A stretch of 64,000 bases of DNA from Haloferax gibbonsii ATCC 33959. Its GTDB lineage: Archaea > Halobacteriota > Halobacteria > Halobacteriales > Haloferacaceae. Position numbers and translations under genes: made by a program. The notes below the pieces were generated by a model. That model did not search any database and was not told the origin of the DNA. It saw nothing but the letters and a program-made list of their open reading frames with translations. This document shows positions 1-8,059 of the stretch, in pieces. The first letter of the stretch is position 1. Every line of letters begins with the position of its first letter. The stretch covers positions 624,938-688,937 of the forward strand of contig NZ_AOLJ01000011.1 in NCBI RefSeq assembly GCF_000336775.1, given 5' to 3'.

Positions 1-50
1 CCGTAGCGTAACGTATTTTAGTCGTAGCGGATTAGGAGGGATTGCAGCGT

Positions 51-124
51 GTCCGGGTTGGGGTAGTGGACTATCCTTCAGCCTTGTGGAGGCTGAGACG
101 CGGGTTCAATTCTCGCACCTGGAC
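51..124 (+). tRNA. tRNA-His (anticodon GTG)
   Basis: A cloverleaf folds with acceptor stem 52-58/117-123, T8 and G9, a 4-bp D stem, the anticodon stem-loop CAGCC-TTGTGGA-GGCTG reading GTG (His), and T loop TTCAATT. Base 51 is G and base 124 is C, so the extra G-1 opposite C73 that is the identity element of histidine tRNA is encoded in the DNA. CCA is not encoded. The 3' half and its flank are copied again at 292-358. Confidence 0.95.
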
Positions 125-132
125 CTCTTCTC

Positions 133-186
133 TAAATTTCGACGGGTGAGCACCGCGTCGCGTGTACGAGCCCGTCTCGAAATTTA
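133..186. repeat. Inverted repeat just downstream of tRNA-His
   Basis: TAAATTTCGACGGG near 133-146 is mirrored by CCCGTCTCGAAATTTA at 171-186, so the transcript can fold into a long hairpin directly after the tRNA. It could help terminate or process the tRNA precursor, or be part of an old integration scar; the sequence does not decide. Confidence 0.6.
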
Positions 187-291
187 CGGTGAGGTATGGC
201 TGCGAGATTGAACCGGGGAGCGACTGAAGGGAGCGACCGGGGTTCACGCGAGTGGAAACGAGCGTGAGTACGTGAGGTGGAACCTCACGAC

Positions 292-358
292 GTTCAATTC
301 TCGCACCGGGACCGCTTCTCTACATTTCGACCGGTGAGCGCCGCGTCGCGTGTACGAG
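292..358 (+). repeat. Direct copy of the tRNA-His 3' end and flank (att-like)
   Basis: Bases 292-358 repeat 104-170 (T arm, 3' acceptor strand and about 45 bases of flank) at an offset of 188 with a few mismatches. The 5' half of the tRNA is not copied. Such 3'-end duplications are typical of attL/attR left by tyrosine-recombinase elements, but only 188 bases and no integrase lie between the copies, so this would be a decayed footprint. The interval also holds an inverted T-arm copy at 201-214, TGAACC/GGTTCA arms (209-214/239-244) and a CGTGAGGT/ACCTCACG hairpin (271-289). Confidence 0.65.
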
Positions 359-413
359 TCCGCAGAACCACCCACCAGACCCAAGTGTGTCATGAACAAA
401 CATACCACGCGGG

Positions 414-533
414 ATGAGAACCCAACTCCGCGCGGACAACTCGGTGTTCGACCGCATCCGCGACGCGATACTCAACCGCGGCGACCCGGAGGACAACGAA
501 GCGCCCGTCGGCCCAACGGTACCGACGGGCTGA
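414..533 (+). CDS. Possible 39-residue protein or gene remnant
   Basis: An ATG frame encodes 39 residues (begins MRTQLRADNSVFDRIRD) with clearly G/C-biased third positions, unlike the random frames around it. I recognise no family. It sits in the otherwise gene-free 360-690 stretch between the tRNA-His repeat region and the CinA-like gene. It may be a tiny native gene or the stump of a gene carried by the element that duplicated the tRNA end. The rest of 360-690 shows nothing I can name. Confidence 0.3.
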   Translation: MRTQLRADNSVFDRIRDAILNRGDPEDNEAPVGPTVPTG

Positions 534-695
534 CCGGTCGGTTCCGCAGGTCGCCGCCGGTCCACCTCGCTTTTCCGCGCTCGAACTACCGAGCGCGAGC
601 CGCCCCGAACCGTCGATAGCGCGGCCGTCGCCGACAACCCGAAGGGAACGCCGGAAACGAGCACGTCTTTCTATCGGGCGTCCTACGACCCGGCC

Positions 696-1478
696 ATGCA
701 GGTCGCCATCCTCACCGTCGGCAACGAACTGCTCGCGGGGGACATCGAGAACACGAACGCGACGTGGTTGGCCCGGCGACTCACCGAGGGCGGGGCGACG
801 GTGGCGCGGATTCAGACGGTCCCCGACGACCACGGGGTCATCGCCGAGACGGTCGCCGACTGGGCGGCCGCCTTCGACGCGGTCCTCGTAACCGGCGGCC
901 TCGGCGGGACGCCGGACGACATCACGATGGAAGCCGTCGCGGCCGGCCTCGACCGGGCGTTCGTCGTCAACGACGAGGCCGAAACGCAGGTCGAAGCGAC
1001 CATCGCGGCGATTCTCGAACGCCGGCCGGACATCGACTTCGACCTCGAACCGGAGTGGTACGCGTCGATGCCCGCCGACGCCGAGGTGCTCCCGAACGAG
1101 GAGGGCCTCGCACCCGGCTGTCGGGCGGGAAACGTCTACGTCCTGCCGGGCATCCCCTCGGAGATGAAGCCGATGTTCGAGGGCATCGCCGAGCGGTTCG
1201 CGGGTGACGTGGAGTCGCGGGAGTGCTACGCCGACGCACCGGAGGGTGCCGTCGCCCGCGAACTCGGGATGGTCGCCGAGCGATTCGGTGTGGGGGTCGG
1301 GAGCTACCCGAACAGCGGCGGGCCGACCCGAATCAAACTCACCGGCGGCGACTCGGCGGTGCTCGACGAGGCGGTGGCGTGGTTCCGGGCGAACGCGACG
1401 GTCGACCTCTACGACAGCGAGGCGGCTGTGGCGGCGGCGCGCGAGGAGAGAACGGGGAGCGACGCTCCCGAGAACTGA
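696..1478 (+). CDS. CinA N-terminal-type MoCF-domain protein
   Basis: 260 residues matching the molybdopterin-binding (MoCF/CinA N-terminal) fold. The start MQVAILTVGNELLAGD followed by NTNATWLARRL is the family hallmark, and TGGLGGTPDDITMEAVA (about residues 67-83) is the second conserved loop. The C-terminal NMN amidohydrolase domain of full-length bacterial CinA is absent; after the MoCF fold there is only a short alpha/beta extension. The N-terminal domain in CinA is linked to ADP-ribose/NAD metabolite hydrolysis, but function in haloarchaea is unproven. It converges on the S2P gene with a 15-base gap, so it is probably monocistronic. Confidence 0.9.
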   Translation: MQVAILTVGNELLAGDIENTNATWLARRLTEGGATVARIQTVPDDHGVIAETVADWAAAFDAVLVTGGLGGTPDDITMEAVAAGLDRAFVVNDEAETQVEATIAAILERRPDIDFDLEPEWYASMPADAEVLPNEEGLAPGCRAGNVYVLPGIPSEMKPMFEGIAERFAGDVESRECYADAPEGAVARELGMVAERFGVGVGSYPNSGGPTRIKLTGGDSAVLDEAVAWFRANATVDLYDSEAAVAAAREERTGSDAPEN

Positions 1479-1493
1479 GAGCCGGTCGGCGAA

Positions 1494-2666
1494 TCAGCGG
1501 AGTTGGGCGAGTCCAGCGTCGGACCGGGGCATGGCGTCGAGCGACCCGCGGCTGCGGATGATGTTGAAGGCGGTGACGAGGTCCGACCGGGAGACGAGGC
1601 CGACGAGGTCACCCGTCTCGTCGACGACCGGGAGACGACCCACGCCGCGTTCCTGCATGAGCGCGATGGCGTCCATCGCGTCGGCGTCGGGGGAGATGGT
1701 CGCCAGTTCGTCGCTCATGATGTCGTCGACGCGGAAGGCGTCGCGTTCGACCTCCTTGACGCCGCGGGCGTCGTCGAGGGTGACCATGCCGACGAGGTTG
1801 CCGTTTCTGAGGACCGGGTAGCCCGTGTGGCGCTCGACGAACATGCGTTCGAGGAGTTCCGCGACTGAGGTCCGCTCGTCGACCACGTCGAGGTTCTCGC
1901 GGCCGGTCATGATGTCGCGGACGACCACGTCCTGGAACGTCGCCTTGAGGACGGTCTGTTGGGCCTCGCCGGACGCCCCCATGTAGATGAAGAAGGCGAG
2001 CGCGACGAGAAACAGGTTGAAAAAGAGGCCGAACAGGCCGAGCAGGAACGCGAACACCTTGCCGACCTCGGCGGCCATCTGCGTCGCTTTCGCGTGCGGG
2101 CGGTTGCGCGCGAGAAGCGCCCGGAGGACGCGGCCGCCGTCCATCGGGAAGCCGGGGAGCATGTTGAACACGGCGAGCGAGACGTTCACCAGCGCGAGGT
2201 AGCCGAGGACGAACTGCGCGGGAGCCTGCGACTCGGGGAGCAAGACGAAGCCGGCGTAGGAGACGACGCCGATGGCGACCGAGACGAGCGGGCCGGCGAC
2301 GGCGATGGTGAACTCCTGTTTCCAGTCCTCGGGAATCTCCTTGAACCGGGCGACGCCGCCGAAGAGCCAGAGCGTGATGGACTCGATTTCGTAGCCGTAG
2401 CGCATGGCGACGAGCGAGTGGCCGAACTCGTGCAGCAGGACGCCGGCGAACAGCCCGATGGCGGCCGCGCTTCCGAGTATCCACTGCATCGACCCCGCGG
2501 AGATGGCCGCGCCGTCGATGTTCGCGCCGAAGAGGTCGTTGACCACGAGCGCGAGATTCGTCACGTCCGAGCCGATGAGCCACGCGAAAAGCGGGAGAAC
2601 GATGAGGAACGTGAGGTCCAACTTTATCGGGATGCCGAAGGCGCTACCGATGCGGATTCCTCGCAT
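1494..2666 (-). CDS. Site-2 protease (M50) with two CBS domains
   Basis: 390-residue integral membrane metalloprotease. HEFGH (H79, E80, H83) supplies two zinc ligands and the general base; NMLPGFPMDGGR (D176) supplies the third ligand. About six membrane segments fill residues 15-240. Two CBS domains follow (about 250-300 and 315-370), which in this subfamily probably bind adenine nucleotides and gate the protease. It would cut membrane-embedded substrates; no partner anti-sigma-like protein is encoded nearby. It is transcribed alone, facing the CinA-like gene. Confidence 0.93.
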   Translation of the reverse strand: MRGIRIGSAFGIPIKLDLTFLIVLPLFAWLIGSDVTNLALVVNDLFGANIDGAAISAGSMQWILGSAAAIGLFAGVLLHEFGHSLVAMRYGYEIESITLWLFGGVARFKEIPEDWKQEFTIAVAGPLVSVAIGVVSYAGFVLLPESQAPAQFVLGYLALVNVSLAVFNMLPGFPMDGGRVLRALLARNRPHAKATQMAAEVGKVFAFLLGLFGLFFNLFLVALAFFIYMGASGEAQQTVLKATFQDVVVRDIMTGRENLDVVDERTSVAELLERMFVERHTGYPVLRNGNLVGMVTLDDARGVKEVERDAFRVDDIMSDELATISPDADAMDAIALMQERGVGRLPVVDETGDLVGLVSRSDLVTAFNIIRSRGSLDAMPRSDAGLAQLR

Positions 2667-2752
2667 ACCCGTAGTAACCCCGGAGGGGCCTTAAGCAGTC
2701 AGGGCGAAGAGACGGGGAAATGCTTACGCGGGCGGGCAATCGACGGGGAGAT

Positions 2753-3142
2753 ATGAGCGATTCCCGACCGGAGCCGGTGGTCAAGCGGAGCGCGGACATC
2801 GAGTACGAGCGGGTCGGCGCGGCCGACGGGATGTCGAAGGGCGTCCTCGTCTCCGAGGCCGACGGCGCGCCGAACTTCGCCATCCGGCGGTTCGTCCTCG
2901 ACCCCGGCGCGACGGTGCCGAAACACACCAACGAGGTCGAACACGAGCAGTACGTCCTCTCGGGGCGGTACGTCGTCGGCATCGGCGACGAGGAGTACGA
3001 GGTCGAAGCCGGCGACTCGCTTTTGATTCCCGCCGGCGTCGTCCACTGGTACCGAAACGAGTCCGACGGGGAGGGGTCGTTCCTCTGTGCGGTCCCCAAC
3101 GGCGACGACGCCATCGAGCTCGTCGACGACGCCGACGCCTGA
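2753..3142 (+). CDS. Cupin-domain protein
   Basis: 129 residues forming a single small cupin barrel. Motif 1 (HTNEVEHEQYVLSGR) gives the H-x-n-H-E metal set and motif 2 (AGDSLLIPAGVVHWYRN) gives the last histidine. I chose the ATG at 2753, preceded by GGGGAG, over an upstream in-frame ATG at 2720 that would add a non-conserved stretch. The substrate is unknown; small cupins of this sort include isomerases, dioxygenases and sugar-binding proteins. Confidence 0.88.
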   Translation: MSDSRPEPVVKRSADIEYERVGAADGMSKGVLVSEADGAPNFAIRRFVLDPGATVPKHTNEVEHEQYVLSGRYVVGIGDEEYEVEAGDSLLIPAGVVHWYRNESDGEGSFLCAVPNGDDAIELVDDADA

Positions 3143-3260
3143 GCGTGGCCGGGGACGCGGCGGCCGCGGCGGCCAGCGTACGAAGCCGCGTGTGGGTCGC
3201 TATCGAGCCTGAGCGTTCGCAGGCGAATCGCTGAAATACCACGTCGCCGTAGCAGGCACC

Positions 3261-5315
3261 GTGTCTAAACAGGTCACCCGCGTCGACACGCTCTTTCTCC
3301 ACCAGACGGGAGACGACTACCTCGTCGTCGCCCGCCGGGACGGAAAGCGGGTGCTCCGCGGCAAGCTCGAACTCAAAGAGACGAACGCGGGGCCTCGACC
3401 CCTGCGCTTTCTGGTGACTCGGAAGGGAGACGACTCGCCGCGCGACCCGAGTCAGTTCGTCGAACTCGCCCGGTCGGCCGCCCGCATCCGCATCTCACAA
3501 CAGACGCCGAAGGACGGCCGCGACGAGCTGAAAGAGATGCTCGACGGCTACCAGTTGGAGGCGCTGACGGTGCGGACCTGCCGCCGCTGCGCCGTCAACG
3601 GCCGGTACTCGCCCATCACCGACGACACGGCCATCAAGGCCGAACACGAGCACATCTGTCGCGACTGCGCCGTCCAAGAACTGGAGGGCGAACTCTCCTT
3701 CGCGGGCGGGCTCACGCAGGCCGCCCAAGAGCGCCTGGAGGAACTGCTCTACGAGACGGGCGACCTGACCCGCATCACGAACTTACTGCAGGGCGAGTTG
3801 GACCCCGACCTGACGAAGTTCGACACCATCAGCGCGACGACGGAGGACGTGGAGCTGGTCGAGACGAGCACGCTCGACCTCCACCCGAACCTGAAGTCGA
3901 TGCTGACCGAGCGCTTCGACACCCTGCTTCCCGTCCAGAGCCTCGCCATCGACAACGGGCTGCTCGACGGCGACGACCAGCTCGTCGTGAGCGCGACGGC
4001 GACCGGGAAGACGCTCGTCGGCGAGCTCGCCGGCATCAACCGGATGCTGAACGACGACGGGAAGATGCTGTTTCTCGTCCCGCTGGTCGCGCTCGCGAAC
4101 CAGAAGCACGAGGACTTCAAGGAGCGCTACGGCCACCTCGGCAAGGTGACCATCCGCGTCGGCGCGAGCCGAATCAACGACGACGGCAACCGATTCGACC
4201 CGAACGCCGACGTCATCGTCGGCACCTACGAGGGCATCGACCACGCGCTCCGGACGGGCAAGGACCTCGGCGACATCGGCACGGTCGTCATCGACGAGGT
4301 CCACACCCTGAAAGAAGAAGAGCGCGGCCACCGCCTCGACGGGATGATAGCCCGCCTGAAACACTACTGCGAGGCCCGCGCGAAGCGCCGCGAGAGCTAC
4401 GGCGGCGCGCAGTGGATTTACCTCTCTGCGACCGTCGGCAACCCGAAGTGGCTCGCACAGAACCTCCGGGCGAACCTCGTCGAGTACGAGGACCGCCCCG
4501 TCCCCATCGAGCGCCACGTCACCTTCGCCGACGGGCAGGAGAAGCCGCGAATCGAAAACCGCCTCGTTCGGCAGGCGTTCGACTCGAAGTCCTCGAAGGG
4601 CTACCGCGGTCAGACCATCATCTTCACCAACTCGCGGCGACGGTGTCACGAAATCGCCCGGAAGATGGACTACAACGCCGCGGCGTACCACGCCGGCCTC
4701 GACTACGGCCAGCGAAAGCGGGTGGAGCGACAGTTCGCCAATCAGGACCTCGCGGCCGTCGTGACGACCGCCGCGCTCGCCGCCGGGGTCGACTTCCCGG
4801 CGTCGCAGGTCATCTTCGACACGCTGGCGATGGGCATCGAGTGGCTCTCCGTCCAGGAGTTCAGCCAGATGCTCGGCCGCGCCGGCCGCCCCGACTACCA
4901 CGACAAGGGCGTCGTCTACCTGCTCGTCGAACCCGACGCGAGCTATCACAACACGATGGAGATGACCGAAGACGAGGTCGCGTTCAAGCTCCTCAAAGGC
5001 GAGATGGAGGAGGTCCGGACGGTGTACGACCAGTCCTCGGCGGTCGAAGAGACGCTGGCGAACATCGTCGTCGCCGGCAAGAAGGCGAAGGCGCTCAACA
5101 GCCGGATGCTCGGCGAGGTGCCGACGACCCACGCGGTGGGAAAGCTCCTTGAGTGGGGCTTCATCGACGGCCTCGACCCGACGCCGCTCGGACTCGCCGT
5201 GACGCGGCAGTTCCTCTCGCCGAGGGAGGCGTTCGCCATCCTCGACGGTATCCGGAAGGGGTCGTCGCCGTACGAAATCGTCGCCGACCTCGAACTCGAC
5301 GAGGAAGGCCGGTAG
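3261..5315 (+). CDS. Ski2-like DEAD/DEAH superfamily 2 helicase with N-terminal zinc site
   Basis: 684 residues. The N-terminal 140 residues contain a beta-rich segment and four cysteines in CxxC pairs (C107/C110, C133/C136), a probable zinc ribbon. Motif I is ATATGKT (K250), motif II DEVH (345-348), motif III LSATVG, and motif VI QMLGRAGRPD, all typical of Ski2/Hel308-type enzymes, though the Hel308 C-terminal ratchet domains are not obvious. It should move along DNA or RNA using ATP; the substrate is unknown. Translation starts at GTG with a TGAAATACC box about 30 bases upstream. Haloarchaea carry this family widely in addition to true Hel308. Confidence 0.9.
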   Translation: MSKQVTRVDTLFLHQTGDDYLVVARRDGKRVLRGKLELKETNAGPRPLRFLVTRKGDDSPRDPSQFVELARSAARIRISQQTPKDGRDELKEMLDGYQLEALTVRTCRRCAVNGRYSPITDDTAIKAEHEHICRDCAVQELEGELSFAGGLTQAAQERLEELLYETGDLTRITNLLQGELDPDLTKFDTISATTEDVELVETSTLDLHPNLKSMLTERFDTLLPVQSLAIDNGLLDGDDQLVVSATATGKTLVGELAGINRMLNDDGKMLFLVPLVALANQKHEDFKERYGHLGKVTIRVGASRINDDGNRFDPNADVIVGTYEGIDHALRTGKDLGDIGTVVIDEVHTLKEEERGHRLDGMIARLKHYCEARAKRRESYGGAQWIYLSATVGNPKWLAQNLRANLVEYEDRPVPIERHVTFADGQEKPRIENRLVRQAFDSKSSKGYRGQTIIFTNSRRRCHEIARKMDYNAAAYHAGLDYGQRKRVERQFANQDLAAVVTTAALAAGVDFPASQVIFDTLAMGIEWLSVQEFSQMLGRAGRPDYHDKGVVYLLVEPDASYHNTMEMTEDEVAFKLLKGEMEEVRTVYDQSSAVEETLANIVVAGKKAKALNSRMLGEVPTTHAVGKLLEWGFIDGLDPTPLGLAVTRQFLSPREAFAILDGIRKGSSPYEIVADLELDEEGR

Positions 5316-5391
5316 CGTCTGGACGCCCTCAGCGGGGGGCGGATATTCCGAATCCCGCACGCTTTTTGGCCGCCGACGCGTCGGTGACCGC

Positions 5392-7248
5392 GTGGTAGCG
5401 ATAACGCCGGACATCCTCGTCGTCTTCGCGGTCATCCTCGTCGCGCTGGCGTTTTTCGCGACCGAACCCGTGCCGGTCGACGTGACGGCAATCGGCGTGA
5501 TGGTGTCGTTGATGCTGATTCAACCCGCCTCGGAGGCGCTCGCCTCGGCGGGGATGCTCGGCGCGCCCATCGTTCTCTTCGAGTCCTACCCCGGCGACGC
5601 CCTCTCGGGGTTCGCCAACACGGCGACGCTGACCGTCCTCGCGATGTTCATCCTCAGCGAGGGCGTCCAGCGGACCGGCATCATCCAGCTCCTGGGCGCG
5701 AAGATATCGACGTTCACCGGCGACAGCGAACTCCGACAACTCGGTGCTACCGTCGGCGTCGTCGGCCCCATCTCCGGGTTCATCAACAACACCGCCGCGG
5801 TCGCCATCCTGTTGCCGATGGTGACCGACCTCGCAGAGCGCGGGCGGACCTCGCCCTCGAAGCTCCTCTTACCGCTGTCGTACGCGTCGATGTTCGGCGG
5901 CATGCTGACGCTCATCGGGACCTCGACCAACATCCTCGCCAGCGACGTCTACTCGCGCATCACGGGCGAAGCGCCCTTCACGATGTTCGAGTTCACCGCG
6001 CTCGGCGCGGTGGTCATGGTCGTCGGCGTCATCTACCTCATGACAATCGGCCGGCGGCTCACGCCGGCGCGAATCGAGCCCCGACGCGACCTGACAGAGG
6101 AGTTCGAGATGGCGGAGTACCTGACCGAGGTCGTCGTCCGCGAGGACTCCCCGCTCGTCGGCCAGCAGGTCCAGCGGGCGCTCGTCGAGACCGAGTTCGA
6201 CGTGGACCTCCTCCAGCTCATCCGCGGCGAGAGCGTCTTCCTCGAACCGCTCGGCCCGAAGGAGATTCAACCGGGCGACGTGTTCACCCTCCGGACCGAC
6301 CGCAACACGCTCGTCGAACTGCTCGACGTGGAGGGACTCGACCTCGTGCCGGCGACCGTCACCGAAGACGAGCTCGAACTCGCCGACCGCGGCCAGAACC
6401 TCGTCGAGGTCGTCGTCGCACCGGGGTCGGCCCTGGTCGGCGAGTCGCTCGCCTCGGCGAGTTTCAGACAGCGGTACGACGCGACCGTACTCGCGCTCCG
6501 CCGCGGCGGCGAACTCATCCGCCGGCGGATGGACAACCTCCCGCTCCGCGTCGGCGACACGCTACTCGTGCAGGCGACCGTCGAGAGCATCGAGCGCCTC
6601 GACAACAACCGCAACTTCATCGTCGCCCAGGAGATCGAGCGCCACGACTACCGCGAATCGAAGATTCCGGTCGCCGTCGGCATCGTCGCCGGCGTCGTCG
6701 CGCTCGCGGCGCTCGACTTTCTCCCCATCGTCGTCGCCGCGCTCCTCGGCGCGCTCGCCATGGTCGCCACGAAGTGTCTCCGGCCGACCGAGTTGTACGA
6801 CGCCGTTCAGTGGGACGTCATCTTCCTCCTCGCGGGCGTCATCCCGCTCGGCATCGCGATGGAGAACTCCGGGGCCGCCGAACTCCTCGCCGAACTGGTC
6901 GTGATGACCGGCGACTACCTCCCCCTTATCGCGGTCCTCGGCGTGTTCTACTTCGTGACGGCGCTCCTGACGAACGTCATCTCGAACAACGCGAGCGTCG
7001 TGCTCATGATTCCGGTCGCCATCGAGGCCGCGACGACCCTCGGAGCCGACCCGTTCTCGTTCGTCCTCGCGGTCATGTTCGCGGCGTCGACGGCCTTCAT
7101 GACTCCCGTCGGCTACCAGACGAACCTGTTCGTCTACGGCCCCGGCGGCTACAAGTTCACGGACTACATCCGCGTCGGCGGCCCGCTACAGTTGCTTCTC
7201 GGGGTCGTGACGACGCTCGGCGTCGCGTACTTCTTCCCCCTGACCTGA
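5392..7248 (+). CDS. SLC13/ArsB-type permease with two central TrkA-C domains
   Basis: 618 residues. Two blocks of membrane helices (about 5-220 and 420-615) flank a cytoplasmic insert with two RCK/TrkA-C domains (about 235-315 and 325-405). The conserved loop pair TLIGTSTNI and FMTPVGYQTN is diagnostic of the DASS/ArsB ion-transporter superfamily, as is NNTAAVAILLP. Members move sulfate, dicarboxylates or other anions with sodium or protons; TrkA-C domains usually bind a regulatory ligand. The start is GTG at 5392 and the gene precedes tRNA-Pro. Confidence 0.92.
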   Translation: MVAITPDILVVFAVILVALAFFATEPVPVDVTAIGVMVSLMLIQPASEALASAGMLGAPIVLFESYPGDALSGFANTATLTVLAMFILSEGVQRTGIIQLLGAKISTFTGDSELRQLGATVGVVGPISGFINNTAAVAILLPMVTDLAERGRTSPSKLLLPLSYASMFGGMLTLIGTSTNILASDVYSRITGEAPFTMFEFTALGAVVMVVGVIYLMTIGRRLTPARIEPRRDLTEEFEMAEYLTEVVVREDSPLVGQQVQRALVETEFDVDLLQLIRGESVFLEPLGPKEIQPGDVFTLRTDRNTLVELLDVEGLDLVPATVTEDELELADRGQNLVEVVVAPGSALVGESLASASFRQRYDATVLALRRGGELIRRRMDNLPLRVGDTLLVQATVESIERLDNNRNFIVAQEIERHDYRESKIPVAVGIVAGVVALAALDFLPIVVAALLGALAMVATKCLRPTELYDAVQWDVIFLLAGVIPLGIAMENSGAAELLAELVVMTGDYLPLIAVLGVFYFVTALLTNVISNNASVVLMIPVAIEAATTLGADPFSFVLAVMFAASTAFMTPVGYQTNLFVYGPGGYKFTDYIRVGGPLQLLLGVVTTLGVAYFFPLT

Positions 7249-7297
7249 CGGGGCGGAACGAAACCCTTTACTCCGCGACGGGGAGAGTCGTATGTGC

Positions 7298-7370
7298 GGG
7301 ACCGTGGGTTAGCCTGGTATACTTCGGGCCTTGGGTGCCCGTGACCCCGGTTCAAATCCGGGCGGTCCCA
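7298..7370 (+). tRNA. tRNA-Pro (anticodon TGG)
   Basis: 73 bases fold as a cloverleaf: acceptor GGGACCG/CGGTCCC with A73, anticodon arm CGGGC-CTTGGGT-GCCCG giving TGG (Pro), and T arm CCCGG-TTCAAAT-CCGGG. There is no intron and no encoded CCA. ACTCTTTG right after the gene pairs with CAAAGAGT about 30 bases later, a likely termination or processing hairpin. Confidence 0.95.
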
Positions 7371-7416
7371 CTCTTTGTGCGAAGAACAACGTGATGAGCC
7401 AAAGAGTGACAACCCT

Positions 7417-7477
7417 CGGATTTGAACCCGACGAGACCGAACGGAGTGAGGTCTCGGCACGGTTCAAATCCGGGCGG
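7417..7477 (+). repeat. Nested hairpin built from tRNA-Pro T-arm copies
   Basis: CGGATTTGAACC (7417-7428) is an inverted copy of the T arm of the upstream tRNA-Pro, and the 18 bases 7460-7477 are an exact direct copy of tRNA bases 7348-7365. The two copies pair perfectly over 12 bp. Inside them CGAGACC (7432-7438) pairs with GGTCTCG (7450-7456). The result is a 60-base nested hairpin. The same inverted-then-direct arrangement follows tRNA-His. Confidence 0.75.
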
Positions 7478-7536
7478 AGAACCGCGGGACGACGGCGAGA
7501 AGACTTTTGAGACGAGCGAGGAATCTCTCGACAGAG

Positions 7537-7728
7537 ATGTCAATCCAGCCGCTCGATGTCCTCGGCGGGGTCATGTTCCTCGCCGGTCTCGCGGTCGTGA
7601 CCGGCGTGGTCGCGTCCGCGGTCGCCCCGGGGCAGCGCCTCGGCGTCGGTGCCTCGCTCATGGTGCTCGGAACGGCCGCCGTCGCCGGCCCGCGTATGTA
7701 TCAAAAAGCCCTCGAAACGACGAACTAA
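7537..7728 (+). CDS. Small two-helix membrane protein
   Basis: 63 residues starting MSIQPLDVLGGVMF, with two hydrophobic helices (about 6-26 and 32-50) and a short charged tail. The family is not one I can assign a role to. The ATG at 7537 is preferred to one 30 bases upstream because the hydrophobic protein begins there. It lies just past the tRNA-Pro hairpin. Confidence 0.7.
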   Translation: MSIQPLDVLGGVMFLAGLAVVTGVVASAVAPGQRLGVGASLMVLGTAAVAGPRMYQKALETTN

Positions 7729-7795
7729 CCGGCATCGACCCCCGGCCGACCCGTTTTCGGGTCGTCGGGTCGAGTTTGCGGTCGCGCTCGCGGAG

Positions 7796-8056
7796 TCACC
7801 GCCGCTTCTTTCGGTACCAGAACCGACAGCCGACGGGCGACTCGCCGGCGTCGATGTCGAGCCGGCTGAGAAACAGGTCGCGGACCGCGAGAGTGACGAC
7901 CAGTTCGACTGAATCGTCTCCCTCGCGTCCGTTCTCGGCCGGGCGCGCGCGGACCACCCAGTGACCGTCGCGTTCGGCGACCGACTCGACGACGCCCTCG
8001 GTCCAGCGGTCGCGGTCGTGGGTCGGTTCCCTCGCGTGGATTCTGTCGTGAACCAT
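7796..8056 (-). CDS. Conserved-looking hypothetical protein, 86 residues
   Basis: A charged soluble protein with a central beta-like segment (VVRARPAENG, VELVVTLAVRDLF) and a basic C-terminus ending WYRKKRR. It begins 3 bases after the stop of the membrane spermidine-synthase-like gene and is surely co-transcribed with it. I recognise no domain. Confidence 0.7.
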   Translation of the reverse strand: MVHDRIHAREPTHDRDRWTEGVVESVAERDGHWVVRARPAENGREGDDSVELVVTLAVRDLFLSRLDIDAGESPVGCRFWYRKKRR

Positions 8057-8059
8057 CGG

